6,269 nt of DNA from an uncultured Opitutaceae bacterium (GCA_937902865.1 CALFNJ010000238.1:1-6269); one strand, 5' to 3'; numbered from the stretch's first letter, positions 1-5,261 are shown. A program made the numbers and translations. The notes: generated by a model from the letters alone, not told the origin.

Positions 1-5
1 GAGGC

Positions 6-194
6 ATGTCCTCTCCGAGGAAAATAAACAGGTGGCTCCTGGTGATCCTGTATACCTTGGTGGGCATTGCCCAATTCGGCGGCTTCCTCGCAGGTGGCAC
101 GTATCGGTGGCTTTATCTGACGGCGTCGATCTGCTTGGTCTGGGCGGCTTTGTCTTTGGCCTTTCCGAGGTGGACACGGCGGAGGATTGGGTAA
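6..194 (+). CDS. Small two-helix membrane protein (intact copy)
   Basis: Encodes 62 residues of unknown function. After a basic N-terminus (RKINR, residues 5-9) there is a hydrophobic stretch at about residues 10-30 and a second at about 35-54. It ends with a basic RWTRRR tail, so by the positive-inside rule both ends probably lie in the cytoplasm. The glycine-rich turn GGFLAGG separates the helices. A second, 5'-truncated copy lies at 1964-2103 with about 88% DNA identity over 128 bases, and most differences are silent. That supports this frame as a real protein. The ATG lies only five bases into the window, so a longer N-terminus cannot be ruled out, and GAGG at bases 1-4 is too close to serve as its ribosome site. 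I do not recognise the family. Confidence 0.7.
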   Translation: MSSPRKINRWLLVILYTLVGIAQFGGFLAGGTYRWLYLTASICLVWAALSLAFPRWTRRRIG

Positions 195-293
195 CGAGGA
201 AACGAACAGTAATGGGTGCCTTTTATCTGCGCCCCATGGTCTTTCTGGACTCGCTGATGGAGGCGGGCGCGGCTTGAGTGACGCACGGAACGC

Positions 294-869
294 ATGCGCA
301 TCGTCTGCATATCCTCCAGTTTGAAGGCGGCCAGTAAGAGCGAAAAATTGGGCCGGTTGTGCGTCGAGATTCTCAATGGCCAGGGGGTTGATGCGGCTTT
401 CGTCAGCCTGAAGGAAAAGAGACTCGACGGCTTCGACGACTCCACGATCTACGAGACCGAGGCCTACCGGGAACTGCATGCGCTGACGGATGCCGCCGAC
501 GGCCTCATTTTTGCCAGCCCGGTCTACAACTGGGGACTGTGCGCGGAGCTGAAGCGGTATGTGGAGTGTGTCGGCTCGACTCCGTCCGACGGCTCCCGGC
601 GCGGCGCCTTCTTCGACAAGGTGGTGATGTTCGTCACGTCAGCCGGGCTGCCGCACAGCTACATGGCCGTCGGACCGATGGCGATTTCCATGATGATGGA
701 CTTCAAGTGCGTCATTAATCCCTACACCGTCTACATCCACAATCGCCACTGGGATGAGCAAGGGCTCATCACCGAGGCGGATGCGAGCGTCAGGAAAGCG
801 CTGGCCGTCATGGTCGATCTCACCGCCTTGATGGGGAAGCGGAGCTATTCCTCCGATTTGGGTGTATGA
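294..869 (+). CDS. NADPH-dependent FMN reductase-like flavoprotein
   Basis: A 191-residue protein with the flavodoxin-like fold of the NADPH-dependent FMN reductase family. These are soluble enzymes that use NAD(P)H to reduce FMN or small quinone and azo-type substrates. The N-terminal beta strand MRIVCISSSLKAASKSEKL matches the family's phosphate-binding loop (G/S-S-x-R/K-x-x-S-x-x-x-x-L). SPVYNWGLCAELKRYVE at about residues 75-91 matches the flavin-contacting P-x-Y-N...LK block, and VVMFVTSAG at about 110-118 is the next strand and loop. Length is typical for the family. The start is the first ATG in frame, but only a weak GGAA precedes it. It lies 99 bases after the preceding gene, in a spacer with no evident signal. 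The natural substrate cannot be told from sequence. Confidence 0.85.
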   Translation: MRIVCISSSLKAASKSEKLGRLCVEILNGQGVDAAFVSLKEKRLDGFDDSTIYETEAYRELHALTDAADGLIFASPVYNWGLCAELKRYVECVGSTPSDGSRRGAFFDKVVMFVTSAGLPHSYMAVGPMAISMMMDFKCVINPYTVYIHNRHWDEQGLITEADASVRKALAVMVDLTALMGKRSYSSDLGV

Positions 870-936
870 GCAAGGCGTCGAGGAGGGGCTTTCGGAGAAA
901 AGCGAAACCCAGCCCCTTGGTGTTTTTCCGCTGAAA

Positions 937-1428
937 ATGAACGCGCGTGATTCCGCCAAGGTCGAAGAGGAGCTCCGGTTGAGTCCGCTGACGTTGCTGC
1001 TGACAATGGTGTTCACGTTGGTCTGCGGGCTTGGGTTGATCTACGTTTTTGCCTTCAGCGATAACGCGCAGGACAGGTGGCGGCATTTCTATGTCGTGTT
1101 CGCTTCGGCGGCGTTTTCTGGGACCCTGTTGGCGTTTGCCAAAAGAGCGGAGGATCGCGGGCGGCTCGCGCTGCGTTGGCGCCGCAGGATCTGGGCGATC
1201 GTTCTTTGCTCCTATGTGGCCGTGGCGGCATCGATCCTTTTGATCGGCAGTTCTCCGTTTGGTCGCTTCACGGAGACTCTGCGATTGCTGTGCTGCCTTG
1301 GAGGACTCAGTCCGGTCGCATTTATCGCCTGGCGGCTTTTGCGCTCGAACGAAAAGGCGAACCGATGGGATAAATCTGATTTTCAGGATCTTGCTTGGAT
1401 GCGGAGGTCGCGTCCGAAGGACAAATGA
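937..1428 (+). CDS. Four-helix inner-membrane protein, unknown function
   Basis: A 163-residue protein with four predicted membrane segments: about residues 17-40, 51-68, 85-104 and 115-135. A basic patch (RLALRWRRR) lies between helices two and three. The charged C-terminal tail is rich in R, K and D. I recognise no catalytic motif. The reading frame stays open upstream to a GTG at 862, which would overlap the flavoprotein stop by eight bases and add 25 polar residues. I prefer ATG 937 because the first hydrophobic helix then starts about 16 residues in, although neither start has a good ribosome site. A GAGGAGG at about 879-885 has no start codon in reach. The lipoprotein gene begins 35 bases downstream, so the two may share a transcript. 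Confidence 0.65.
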   Translation: MNARDSAKVEEELRLSPLTLLLTMVFTLVCGLGLIYVFAFSDNAQDRWRHFYVVFASAAFSGTLLAFAKRAEDRGRLALRWRRRIWAIVLCSYVAVAASILLIGSSPFGRFTETLRLLCCLGGLSPVAFIAWRLLRSNEKANRWDKSDFQDLAWMRRSRPKDK

Positions 1429-1447
1429 GGATCGAGTCATTGTGCCT

Positions 1448-1454
1448 GGGAGAG
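1448..1454 (+). promoter_or_regulatory. Ribosome binding site of the lipoprotein gene
   Basis: GGGAGAG sits nine bases before ATG 1464. It selects this ATG over the in-frame ATGs at 1395 and 1425, which would put about 23 or 13 polar residues in front of the signal peptide. Confidence 0.6.
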
Positions 1455-1463
1455 ACTAGTCTG

Positions 1464-1766
1464 ATGAAAATCATCCCCGTTTCCTTCCTGATCCTTGCCG
1501 CCGCTCTGTTCGGCGGATGTGTGACGCAGAAGGTGAGAGTGGTCGATCCCTCGAGCCGGCCTGTTTCCGGAGCTGCTGTGGAGCCGATCAGCGCGAGCAT
1601 GAACCATGGGAAGCTGCTGACGGACCAAAAGGGCGAGGCTCTGCTTCCCCACGTAGTGCAGAAGATTCAATGGGTGAGCGTGACGAAGGAAGGCTTCGCG
1701 CCGAGCGGGCAGGTGCCGGTGAGCGACGAGAGCGCCGTGGTTGTGATCCTAAGCCCGGAGAAATGA
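1464..1766 (+). CDS. Small exported lipoprotein with carboxypeptidase-regulatory-like (transthyretin-like) domain
   Basis: A 100-residue protein starting MKIIPVSFLILAAALFGGC. The positive residue, hydrophobic core and terminal FGGC are a lipoprotein signal with a slightly unusual lipobox (Phe and Gly before the Gly-Cys). Cys19 would be lipidated after cleavage by signal peptidase II, anchoring the protein to a membrane on the outer side. The mature part has the pattern VRVVDPSSRPVSGAAVEP...LLTDQKGEA...VSVTKEGFAP. This is the strand, 'G/V-x-V' turn and 'T-D-x-x-G' hairpin typical of carboxypeptidase-regulatory or PEGA-like beta-sandwich domains, which mostly serve in binding or adhesion. No enzyme motif is present. 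The start is set by GGGAGAG at 1448-1454. The 33 bp dispersed repeat begins 17 bases after its stop. Confidence 0.75.
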   Translation: MKIIPVSFLILAAALFGGCVTQKVRVVDPSSRPVSGAAVEPISASMNHGKLLTDQKGEALLPHVVQKIQWVSVTKEGFAPSGQVPVSDESAVVVILSPEK

Positions 1767-1783
1767 AGGTGGGTGCCGTTTTC

Positions 1784-1816
1784 GGGCCGGGATCTGTGCT
1801 CGGTTGAAAAGAGACC
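1784..1816. repeat. 33 bp dispersed repeat, copy A
   Basis: Thirty of 33 bases match copy B at 3479-3511; the shared core is GATCTGTGCT followed by GGTTGAAAAG. It begins 17 bases after the lipoprotein stop and ends four bases before the inverted-repeat element at 1821. The AGACCTA just behind it resembles the ACCACCTA behind copy B, with a 3-base offset. Function unknown. Confidence 0.7.
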
Positions 1817-1820
1817 TAGA

Positions 1821-1956
1821 AAGGGGGCAGGCCGAGTTTTTGTGGGCTCGTGGGGATAGAGGAATAGGCAGCGAGGTGCTGGTGTCACGTGGAGAGCACG
1901 CGTGATTGCGGATGGAATAGTCTGTCTACTCCACAAAAACTCGGCCTGACCCCCTT
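1821..1956. mobile_element. Inverted-repeat element, MITE- or REP-like
   Basis: The left arm at 1821-1845 (AAGGGGGCAGGCCGAG, then TTTTTGTGG) is the reverse complement of the right arm at 1931-1956. All 25 bases match, with a single missing T in the left arm. About 85 bases of unrelated sequence lie between the arms and carry no convincing reading frame. Such long ends on a very short non-coding body fit a non-autonomous element. The GGGGGTCAGGCC motif recalls palindromes mobilised by Y1/HUH (REP-associated) transposases, but that link comes from memory of similar sequences. I see no clear target-site duplication. On RNA the arms could form a long stem and act as a transcription barrier. The right end abuts a gene copy that has lost its 5' part. 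Confidence 0.6.
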
Positions 1957-1963
1957 GCTGAAG

Positions 1964-2103
1964 CCTTGGTTGGAATCACCCAATTCGGCAGCTTCCTGGG
2001 AGGCGGCACGTATCGGTGGCTCTATCTGACGGCGTCGATCTGCCTGATCTGGGCGGCCTTGTTGTTGGCCTTTCCGAGGTGGACGCGGCGGAAAGAGAGC
2101 TGA
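1964..2103 (+). pseudogene. 5'-truncated second copy of the small two-helix membrane protein
   Basis: Bases 1964-2091 align without gaps to 55-182 (15 mismatches in 128 by hand count). Nine of the differences are silent and the rest change only five residues of the aligned part, so the copy was kept under protein-level selection before it was damaged. The frame reads LVGITQFGSFLGGGTYRWLY...FPRWTRRKES and ends at TGA 2101-2103. The first 16-17 codons of the intact copy are absent, including the start codon and basic N-terminus. The inverted-repeat element lies in their place, ending eight bases earlier. A TTG at 1966 could in theory start a 45-residue product, but no ribosome site precedes it, so I call it a pseudogene. 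Confidence 0.75.
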
Positions 2104-2178
2104 ATGAGTCCGGCGCAGCTGGCGCGGACCGGAGTGGGCTTTTCAATCTCGCGGCGCATGGCGGGCTCGGCTTCAACC

Positions 2179-2183
2179 GAGGG
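2179..2183 (+). promoter_or_regulatory. Ribosome binding site of the first GNAT gene
   Basis: GAGGG lies six bases before ATG 2190. It supports that start over an in-frame ATG at 2016 that falls inside the truncated membrane-protein copy in another frame. Confidence 0.6.
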
Positions 2184-2189
2184 CAAGGT

Positions 2190-2615
2190 ATGACTCTTTC
2201 CTGGCGCGAAGCGTCTGCATCCGATCTCGATCTGCTGGCGGAGTGGAATCACCAGCTGATCCGCGAGGAAGGGCACCGCAACGCGATGACCGTGGGGCAG
2301 CTGAAGGAGCGGATGGGGAAATGGCTGCGGGGCGAATATCGCGCGGTGGTGTTTTCCACCGATCAGCCGGTGGCCTACGCGCTGTTCAAACGGGAGGAGG
2401 ACCGGATCTATCTGCGGCAGTTTTTCGTCTGGCGGAAGCAACGGCGAGCCGGGATCGGGCGCGCCGCGTTCGCGCTCCTGCAGAAGCAGATCTGGCCAAG
2501 TGATCTTCGACTGGTGGTCGAGGTCCTGTGCCACAATCAGCCCGGCGTCGCCTTCTGGCACAGCGTGGGTTATCGCGACTACTGCCTGACGCTGGAGATC
2601 ATGCCGCAAGCTTGA
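2190..2615 (+). CDS. GNAT-family N-acetyltransferase (first of three)
   Basis: A 141-residue protein with the Gcn5-related N-acetyltransferase fold, transferring an acyl group from acyl-CoA to an amine. The N-terminal WREASASDLDLLAEWN is the usual first strand and helix. The strand YLRQFFVWRKQRRAGIG at about residues 74-90 holds the acetyl-CoA pyrophosphate loop R-R-A-G-I-G (85-90). VLCHNQPGVAFWHSVGYRDY at about 112-131 is the C-terminal motif with Asn116 and the F-W...G-Y-R-D-Y segment. The charged helix EEGHRNAMTV may face the substrate. The frame is open far upstream, but the residues before Met at 2190 would be out-of-frame reading of the truncated gene copy, and GAGGG favours 2190. Substrate unknown; the relatives are often annotated only as GNAT proteins. 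Confidence 0.85.
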   Translation: MTLSWREASASDLDLLAEWNHQLIREEGHRNAMTVGQLKERMGKWLRGEYRAVVFSTDQPVAYALFKREEDRIYLRQFFVWRKQRRAGIGRAAFALLQKQIWPSDLRLVVEVLCHNQPGVAFWHSVGYRDYCLTLEIMPQA

Positions 2616-2649
2616 CGGGCATGCCTTCCTCACGTTGAGCAAGCTACCG

Positions 2650-2982
2650 ATGTCGAGCATTCCCCGTTTCGCGCAGACGCCGGAGCCTCCGTATTACGCG
2701 GTGATTTTCACGTCGCAGCGCACGGAAGGTGACCGAGGTTATGAAAAAATGGCCGACCGCATGGTGGAACTGGCGAAGACCATGCCCGGCTATCTCGGAG
2801 TTGAAACCGTTCGCGACGGCGCCGGATTCGGCCTCACGGTTTCCTATTGGAGGACGGAGGAAGATATCCGGAATTGGAAGCGGAACGCGGAGCATGCGCG
2901 GGCGCAAGAATCGGGAAAATCCACCTGGTATTCCGATTACGCGCTGCGAGTCGCCAAGGTGGAACGAGCCTATGGCAAATGA
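2650..2982 (+). CDS. ABM-fold protein (antibiotic biosynthesis monooxygenase family, YqjZ-like)
   Basis: A 110-residue single-domain protein matching the ABM dimeric ferredoxin-like fold. The strand YYAVIFTSQRTEGDRGYEKMAD (about residues 15-36), helix MVELAKTMPGYLGVETVRD, then GFGLTVSYWRTEEDIRNWKRNAEH (59-82) and the WYSDYALRVAKVERAY end follow the family order. His82 and Trp76 lie in the conserved W-x-x-x-x-E-H block. Members are small cytoplasmic enzymes or stress proteins; some oxidise polyketide or quinone substrates without cofactor, others degrade haem. Which applies here is not readable. The frame also allows a TTG start at 2635, but ATG 2650 is preferred; both have weak ribosome sites. 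It lies 34 bases after the GNAT stop and could be co-transcribed with it. Confidence 0.85.
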   Translation: MSSIPRFAQTPEPPYYAVIFTSQRTEGDRGYEKMADRMVELAKTMPGYLGVETVRDGAGFGLTVSYWRTEEDIRNWKRNAEHARAQESGKSTWYSDYALRVAKVERAYGK

Positions 2983-3018
2983 AGCTCACTGCGCCCGTCG
3001 CCACGGCTGGTCACTCGC

Positions 3019-3462
3019 GTGAATAAGGAAAAGCTCCGCCTCTGGTTGCAGGTCACGATCGAGGACACGGTCGCGGAGCTGTTCTACACGACCCTGGCGT
3101 TCGCGCTGCTGGCATTCGTGCTCGCTTGGTTCAGGGTCATTCCGTTCCCGGCGGCGATTTTCGGCTGCGTCGTGATTCTTCTGGCCGTGCTGCTCGCCGC
3201 CCGTGCGTTCCGGAATCTGCTCTTCCTGAGGCGGGCGGATCCGGTGGTCGGGCGGATCGGACGCGAGATGGGGCGATTCAAGAAATGGACCGAGCACCTC
3301 GTCCACTTCGAGATCGATGGCGCGGCCTTTCAAGTGAAGCACTCCTTTCTCCGGAAGGAAGTCACCGAGGGGGAACCCGTCCTGCTGCTGACCCACGCCC
3401 GCAAGCGGACGACGATCCTCGTCGTGCGGAGAATGCAGCAGAAGGAGAGCCTGGTCGATTGA
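3019..3462 (+). CDS. Two-helix membrane protein with C-terminal soluble domain
   Basis: A 147-residue protein of unknown family starting at a GTG. Hydrophobic helices at about residues 22-38 and 44-62 form a hairpin with a short turn (RVIPFP). An arginine-rich segment (RNLLFLRR) follows, placing the C-terminal domain in the cytoplasm. Residues 74-139 (DPVVGRIGREMGRF, then FEIDGAAFQVKHSFLRKEV, EGEPVLLLTH and RTTILVVRR) alternate polar and hydrophobic residues like a small beta-barrel. The general design of a membrane hairpin plus small beta domain resembles NfeD- or DUF3592-type proteins, but I see no defining motif. It begins 36 bases after the ABM gene. No clear ribosome site precedes the GTG, so the exact start is uncertain. 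The dispersed repeat begins 16 bases after its stop. Confidence 0.65.
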   Translation: MNKEKLRLWLQVTIEDTVAELFYTTLAFALLAFVLAWFRVIPFPAAIFGCVVILLAVLLAARAFRNLLFLRRADPVVGRIGREMGRFKKWTEHLVHFEIDGAAFQVKHSFLRKEVTEGEPVLLLTHARKRTTILVVRRMQQKESLVD

Positions 3463-3466
3463 ACCG

Positions 3467-3478
3467 TCGAACGTTCGA
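3467..3478. repeat. Perfect 12 bp palindrome
   Basis: TCGAACGTTCGA is a perfect palindrome five bases after the stop of the two-helix protein and directly before copy B of the 33 bp repeat. It could bind a dimeric regulator or be part of the repeat's original end. The corresponding bases before copy A (around CCGTTTTCGG) are similar but not palindromic to the same length. Confidence 0.5.
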
Positions 3479-3511
3479 GGGCCGCGATCTGTGCTTGGTT
3501 GAAAAGGGACC
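3479..3511. repeat. 33 bp dispersed repeat, copy B
   Basis: Matches copy A (1784-1816) at 30 of 33 positions; the differences are G/C, C/T and A/G. It starts 16 bases after a stop codon, almost the same spacing as copy A. A weak stem TGGT/ACCA (3496-3499 with 3509-3512) is possible, but there is no terminator-like T-run. Confidence 0.7.
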
Positions 3512-3580
3512 ACCTAACTCTCCGGCCGTGGCTGTCCGGTCGCGCCGGTGAGCGGCCGCGGTTTGATGAGTGGGGCACGC

Positions 3581-4009
3581 ATGACCCAAATTGATTATCG
3601 GATCTTCGCTGACGCGGACTATCCCGCCGCCATAAAACTGTGGGAAAGCATGGAGGGCATCGGCCTGAGCGAGGCGGATGCGCCGGAGGCGATTGCGCGG
3701 TATCTCGGACGAAATTCGGGCCTCAGCTTCATCGCCGTCGCGGGCGATCAACTCGTGGGCACGATTCTCTGCGGCCATGATGGCCGGCGTGGCTTCATCC
3801 ACCATCTGGCGGTGCGGCCGGACCGGCAGCGGCAGGGGATCGGGAGTGAACTGCTCCGTCGTGCCCTGCGGGCACTGACGGCAGAGAAAATCGCCAAGTG
3901 CCACGTGTTCGTTTTCCGGAAGAATGCAGCTGGCTGCGAATTCTGGCGGCGCATTGGCGGCGAGGAACGCGTGGATCTGGCGATGTTCTCCCTCTCCCCG
4001 GACCGCTGA
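3581..4009 (+). CDS. GNAT-family N-acetyltransferase (second of three), RimI-like
   Basis: A 142-residue acetyltransferase with a very clear acetyl-CoA site: HHLAVRPDRQRQGIGSELLRRAL at about residues 74-96, with the canonical R/Q-x-x-G-x-G loop at 83-88. The strand IAVAGDQLVGTILCGHDG (51-68) comes before it. VFVFRKNAAGCEFWRRIGGEE (109-129) follows, with Asn115 and the F-W-R-R-I-G segment in place of the common F-Y-x-x-x-G-F. The N-terminal D-Y-P-A-A-I-K-L-W-E-S helix is the usual substrate-side helix. Upstream in-frame starts exist at GTG 3548 and ATG 3566. I chose ATG 3581 because MTQIDYRIFAD begins directly with the first beta strand and a GTGGGG lies just upstream. Acceptor substrate unknown (small molecule or protein N-terminus). 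Confidence 0.85.
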   Translation: MTQIDYRIFADADYPAAIKLWESMEGIGLSEADAPEAIARYLGRNSGLSFIAVAGDQLVGTILCGHDGRRGFIHHLAVRPDRQRQGIGSELLRRALRALTAEKIAKCHVFVFRKNAAGCEFWRRIGGEERVDLAMFSLSPDR

Positions 4010-4021
4010 TTTCGGCATCGC

Positions 4022-4034
4022 CCGCCTGCGGCGG
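4022..4034. repeat. Short GC hairpin between GNAT and zinc-ribbon genes
   Basis: CCGCC-TGC-GGCGG forms a five-pair stem with a three-base loop, 12 bases after the GNAT stop and before the ribosome site of the next gene. It has no T-run, so it is at most a weak terminator or mRNA-end stabiliser. Confidence 0.35.
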
Positions 4035-4053
4035 TTCAGCGAGCCTGTGGGAC

Positions 4054-4059
4054 AAAGGA
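4054..4059 (+). promoter_or_regulatory. Ribosome binding site of the zinc-ribbon gene
   Basis: AAAGGA lies six bases before ATG 4066. This selects the 87-residue product over a frame that stays open back into the preceding GNAT gene. Confidence 0.6.
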
Positions 4060-4065
4060 TACCCC

Positions 4066-4329
4066 ATGAACATCTCCGCTGGTCTGAAAGCCGCCGCCAA
4101 ATCGCTGGTCAACGGGCCGAGAGCCGAGTCGTTCCGCGCCGGCGGCAAGCAGGTGGTTTGTCCGCATTGCGAGAACATCCTCTTCCACCGGAAGAAGATT
4201 TCGATGCACACCGCGTTCAGCTCGCTGGTGAATCTCGAGTGGACGGACGGGGAGGCGAACGTGCTCGTCTGCGCCAACTGCTCCCGCATCGAATGGTTCT
4301 ACGACAACGTGGAGACCGAGAAGTCCTGA
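4066..4329 (+). CDS. Small zinc-ribbon protein
   Basis: An 87-residue protein with two CxxC knuckles: CPHC at residues 32-35 and CANC at 69-72. They are joined by about 33 residues containing ILFHRKKISMHTAFSSLVNLEW. This is a classic zinc ribbon that would bind one zinc through four cysteines. The pattern 'C-P-x-C...F-x-x-x...N-T/H-T-A...L-x-W...A-x-x-L-V-C-x-x-C-x-x-I-x-W-F' matches a family of small bacterial hypothetical proteins, loosely called nucleic-acid-binding zinc ribbons, whose role is unknown. The basic N-terminal part (about 1-30) has no signal peptide or membrane segment, so it should be cytoplasmic. The start is fixed by AAAGGA at 4054-4059. It lies between a GNAT gene and a HIT gene, 74 bases from the latter. 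Confidence 0.75.
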   Translation: MNISAGLKAAAKSLVNGPRAESFRAGGKQVVCPHCENILFHRKKISMHTAFSSLVNLEWTDGEANVLVCANCSRIEWFYDNVETEKS

Positions 4330-4392
4330 TCCGCCGCCGCCGCGGAAAAGTGGTTCGCAGGATCCCGGCTTCGCTCGGCGGCGTGGAACGAT

Positions 4393-4398
4393 AGGAGA
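4393..4398 (+). promoter_or_regulatory. Ribosome binding site of the HIT gene
   Basis: AGGAGA five bases before ATG 4404 is the best Shine-Dalgarno match seen in the window. It suggests this gene is translated independently and well. Confidence 0.6.
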
Positions 4399-4403
4399 AA
4401 ACC

Positions 4404-4871
4404 ATGAAGCATGACTGTGTCTTCTGCGGGATCATTTCCGGGAAAGTCGAATGCAGCAAAGTGGCGGAGGATGCGCACGCGGTCGCCTTCATGGACGTGC
4501 GTCCGTTTAACGCCGGGCACGTGCTCGTCGTCCCGCGCCGCCATGTTGCCGGCCTGGTCGAGCTGACTGAGGACGAAGCAGCTGAGGTGTTTCGCCTCGT
4601 CCATCGGGTGGCGTCCGCCTTGCCGGAGAGCGGGGTGCGCTGCGAAGGCTGCCATGTTTCGCAGGCCAACGGTGCCGCGGCGGGCCAGGAGGTCTTTCAT
4701 GTCCATTTCCACGTCGTGCCGCGATTCCCCGGCGATCCTGTGCGGCTCGTCGTGGATCCCGCGCGTCCGCAATATCCGCGGGAGGAATTGACGCGGGTGG
4801 CGGCGAGCATCGCTGGCGTTCTCGCGGGACGGAAAAGAGAAAAATCACGTTCCCGAAAATCGTCGAACTGA
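4404..4871 (+). CDS. HIT-family nucleotide hydrolase/transferase (HinT-like)
   Basis: A 155-residue histidine-triad protein. The catalytic triad is H99-V-H101-F-H103-V-V, the exact H-phi-H-phi-H-phi-phi motif, with His101 expected to be the nucleophile that forms the nucleotidyl intermediate. The N-terminal CVFCGII (Cys5, Cys8) is the zinc knuckle found in many HIT proteins. AFMDVRPFNAGHVLVVPRRHV at about residues 28-48 is the nucleotide-binding region. Family members hydrolyse AMP-lysine, AMP-amines or dinucleoside polyphosphates in the cytoplasm. The core ends at about residue 125. The remainder adds a helix and a very basic tail (GRKREKSRSRKSSN) longer than that of the minimal family, possibly a nucleic-acid or membrane contact. 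A strong AGGAGA at 4393-4398 fixes the start. Confidence 0.92.
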   Translation: MKHDCVFCGIISGKVECSKVAEDAHAVAFMDVRPFNAGHVLVVPRRHVAGLVELTEDEAAEVFRLVHRVASALPESGVRCEGCHVSQANGAAAGQEVFHVHFHVVPRFPGDPVRLVVDPARPQYPREELTRVAASIAGVLAGRKREKSRSRKSSN

Positions 4872-4928
4872 GATTCGACCGTCCCGGTTTTGACTCGTGC
4901 CGACCGCAAGCGGGGGTATTCCTGAGAA

Positions 4929-5150
4929 ATGATCATCTGGTTGCACTCAGCCGCGGCACGCGCGGGGCTCGGTCCGCCGCAATGGATCGTGATCGGCATC
5001 ATGGTGGCGCTGGTCTGCGTCGCCGGCCTCGAAAGCAGTGGTCTCCGTTCCGGTTCACCGGTGCTCGTGCTTTCTCGCCGCGATAAGGCGGCGGCCGCAG
5101 CACTCGTGGGACTGACCGTCGTGGTCACAGCTCTGGCTTGGTGGCGTTGA
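4929..5150 (+). CDS. Tiny two-helix membrane protein, hypothetical
   Basis: Encodes 73 residues with two hydrophobic segments: about residues 18-34 (QWIVIGIMVALVCVAGLE) and 52-72 (DKAAAAALVGLTVVVTALAWW). A polar, serine- and arginine-rich stretch separates them. The product ends in WWR, a common membrane-interface ending. No family is recognised. The only ribosome site is a weak GAG directly before ATG 4929, so translation evidence is thin, but hydrophobicity fits this frame better than the others. It lies 57 bases after the HIT gene and is followed by a strong hairpin eight bases past its stop. Confidence 0.5.
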   Translation: MIIWLHSAAARAGLGPPQWIVIGIMVALVCVAGLESSGLRSGSPVLVLSRRDKAAAAALVGLTVVVTALAWWR

Positions 5151-5157
5151 TCGCCGT

Positions 5158-5173
5158 GCCGGCTCAGGCCGGC
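5158..5173. repeat. Perfect GC-rich hairpin downstream of the tiny membrane protein
   Basis: GCCGGC-TCAG-GCCGGC is a perfect six-pair stem with a four-base loop, starting eight bases after a stop codon. Position and strength suit a transcript end or an mRNA-stabilising structure, but there is no T-run, so a Rho-independent terminator is not established. It shares TCAGGCCG with the inverted-repeat element near 1941-1950, which may be chance. Confidence 0.45.
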
Positions 5174-5237
5174 GCGCTGCGTGACAAGGGGCACAGCGGC
5201 GTGAAGAAGCTGCCCATCCAGCGGCTCGGAGATCGAC

Positions 5238-5261
5238 CTTCGTGGCTTCGTGCCTTTGTGG
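5238..5261. repeat. CTTCGTGG-type short tandem repeat of the dispersed family
   Basis: Three consecutive 8-mers, CTTCGTGG, CTTCGTGC and CTTTGTGG, read on the + strand. The opposite strand reads CCACAAAGGCACGAAGCCACGAAG. This motif (spurious translation HHKGTK or TTKARRHE) recurs between genes in many environmental bacteria, from memory of such genomes. Its role is unknown. It sits in the 166-base gap between the tiny membrane protein and the third GNAT, which otherwise holds only the hairpin at 5158-5173. Confidence 0.65.

Noticed and set aside
195..293. Possible small gene in the spacer before the flavoprotein
   Set aside because: The open frame there is a continuation of an out-of-frame reading of the first gene, without a ribosome site or hydrophobic or domain pattern.
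862..936. GTG 862 as the start of the four-helix membrane protein
   Set aside because: No ribosome site and a polar, low-conservation-looking 25-residue extension. ATG 937 gives a normal membrane-protein N-terminus. Not excluded by sequence alone.
2016..2189. 58-residue N-terminal extension of the first GNAT
   Set aside because: It reads the truncated membrane-protein copy out of frame. The equivalent frame in the intact copy is open only because the DNA is similar, and GAGGG marks ATG 2190 as the start.
3463..3580. Possible integron attC site (ACCTAAC at 3512-3518 fits the RYYYAAC half)
   Set aside because: No matching GTTRRRY partner lies within attC distance. The only GTTRRRY match noted elsewhere (GTTGAGC at 2634-2640) also lacks a partner, and no integrase gene is present.
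3362..4018. 218-codon minus-strand reading frame
   Set aside because: Antisense to the second GNAT and the 33 bp repeat. The sense strand has clear GNAT motifs and the antisense product has none.
4332..4383. CGCCGCCG / CGGCGGCG inverted repeat before the HIT gene
   Set aside because: Only eight GC-rich trinucleotide-like bases per arm with a 36-base loop; easily produced by base composition.
4890..4922. Possible sigma-70-type promoter: TTGACT at 4890-4895 with TATTCC at 4917-4922
   Set aside because: The spacing is 21 bases and the -10 box is poor, so the match is no better than chance.
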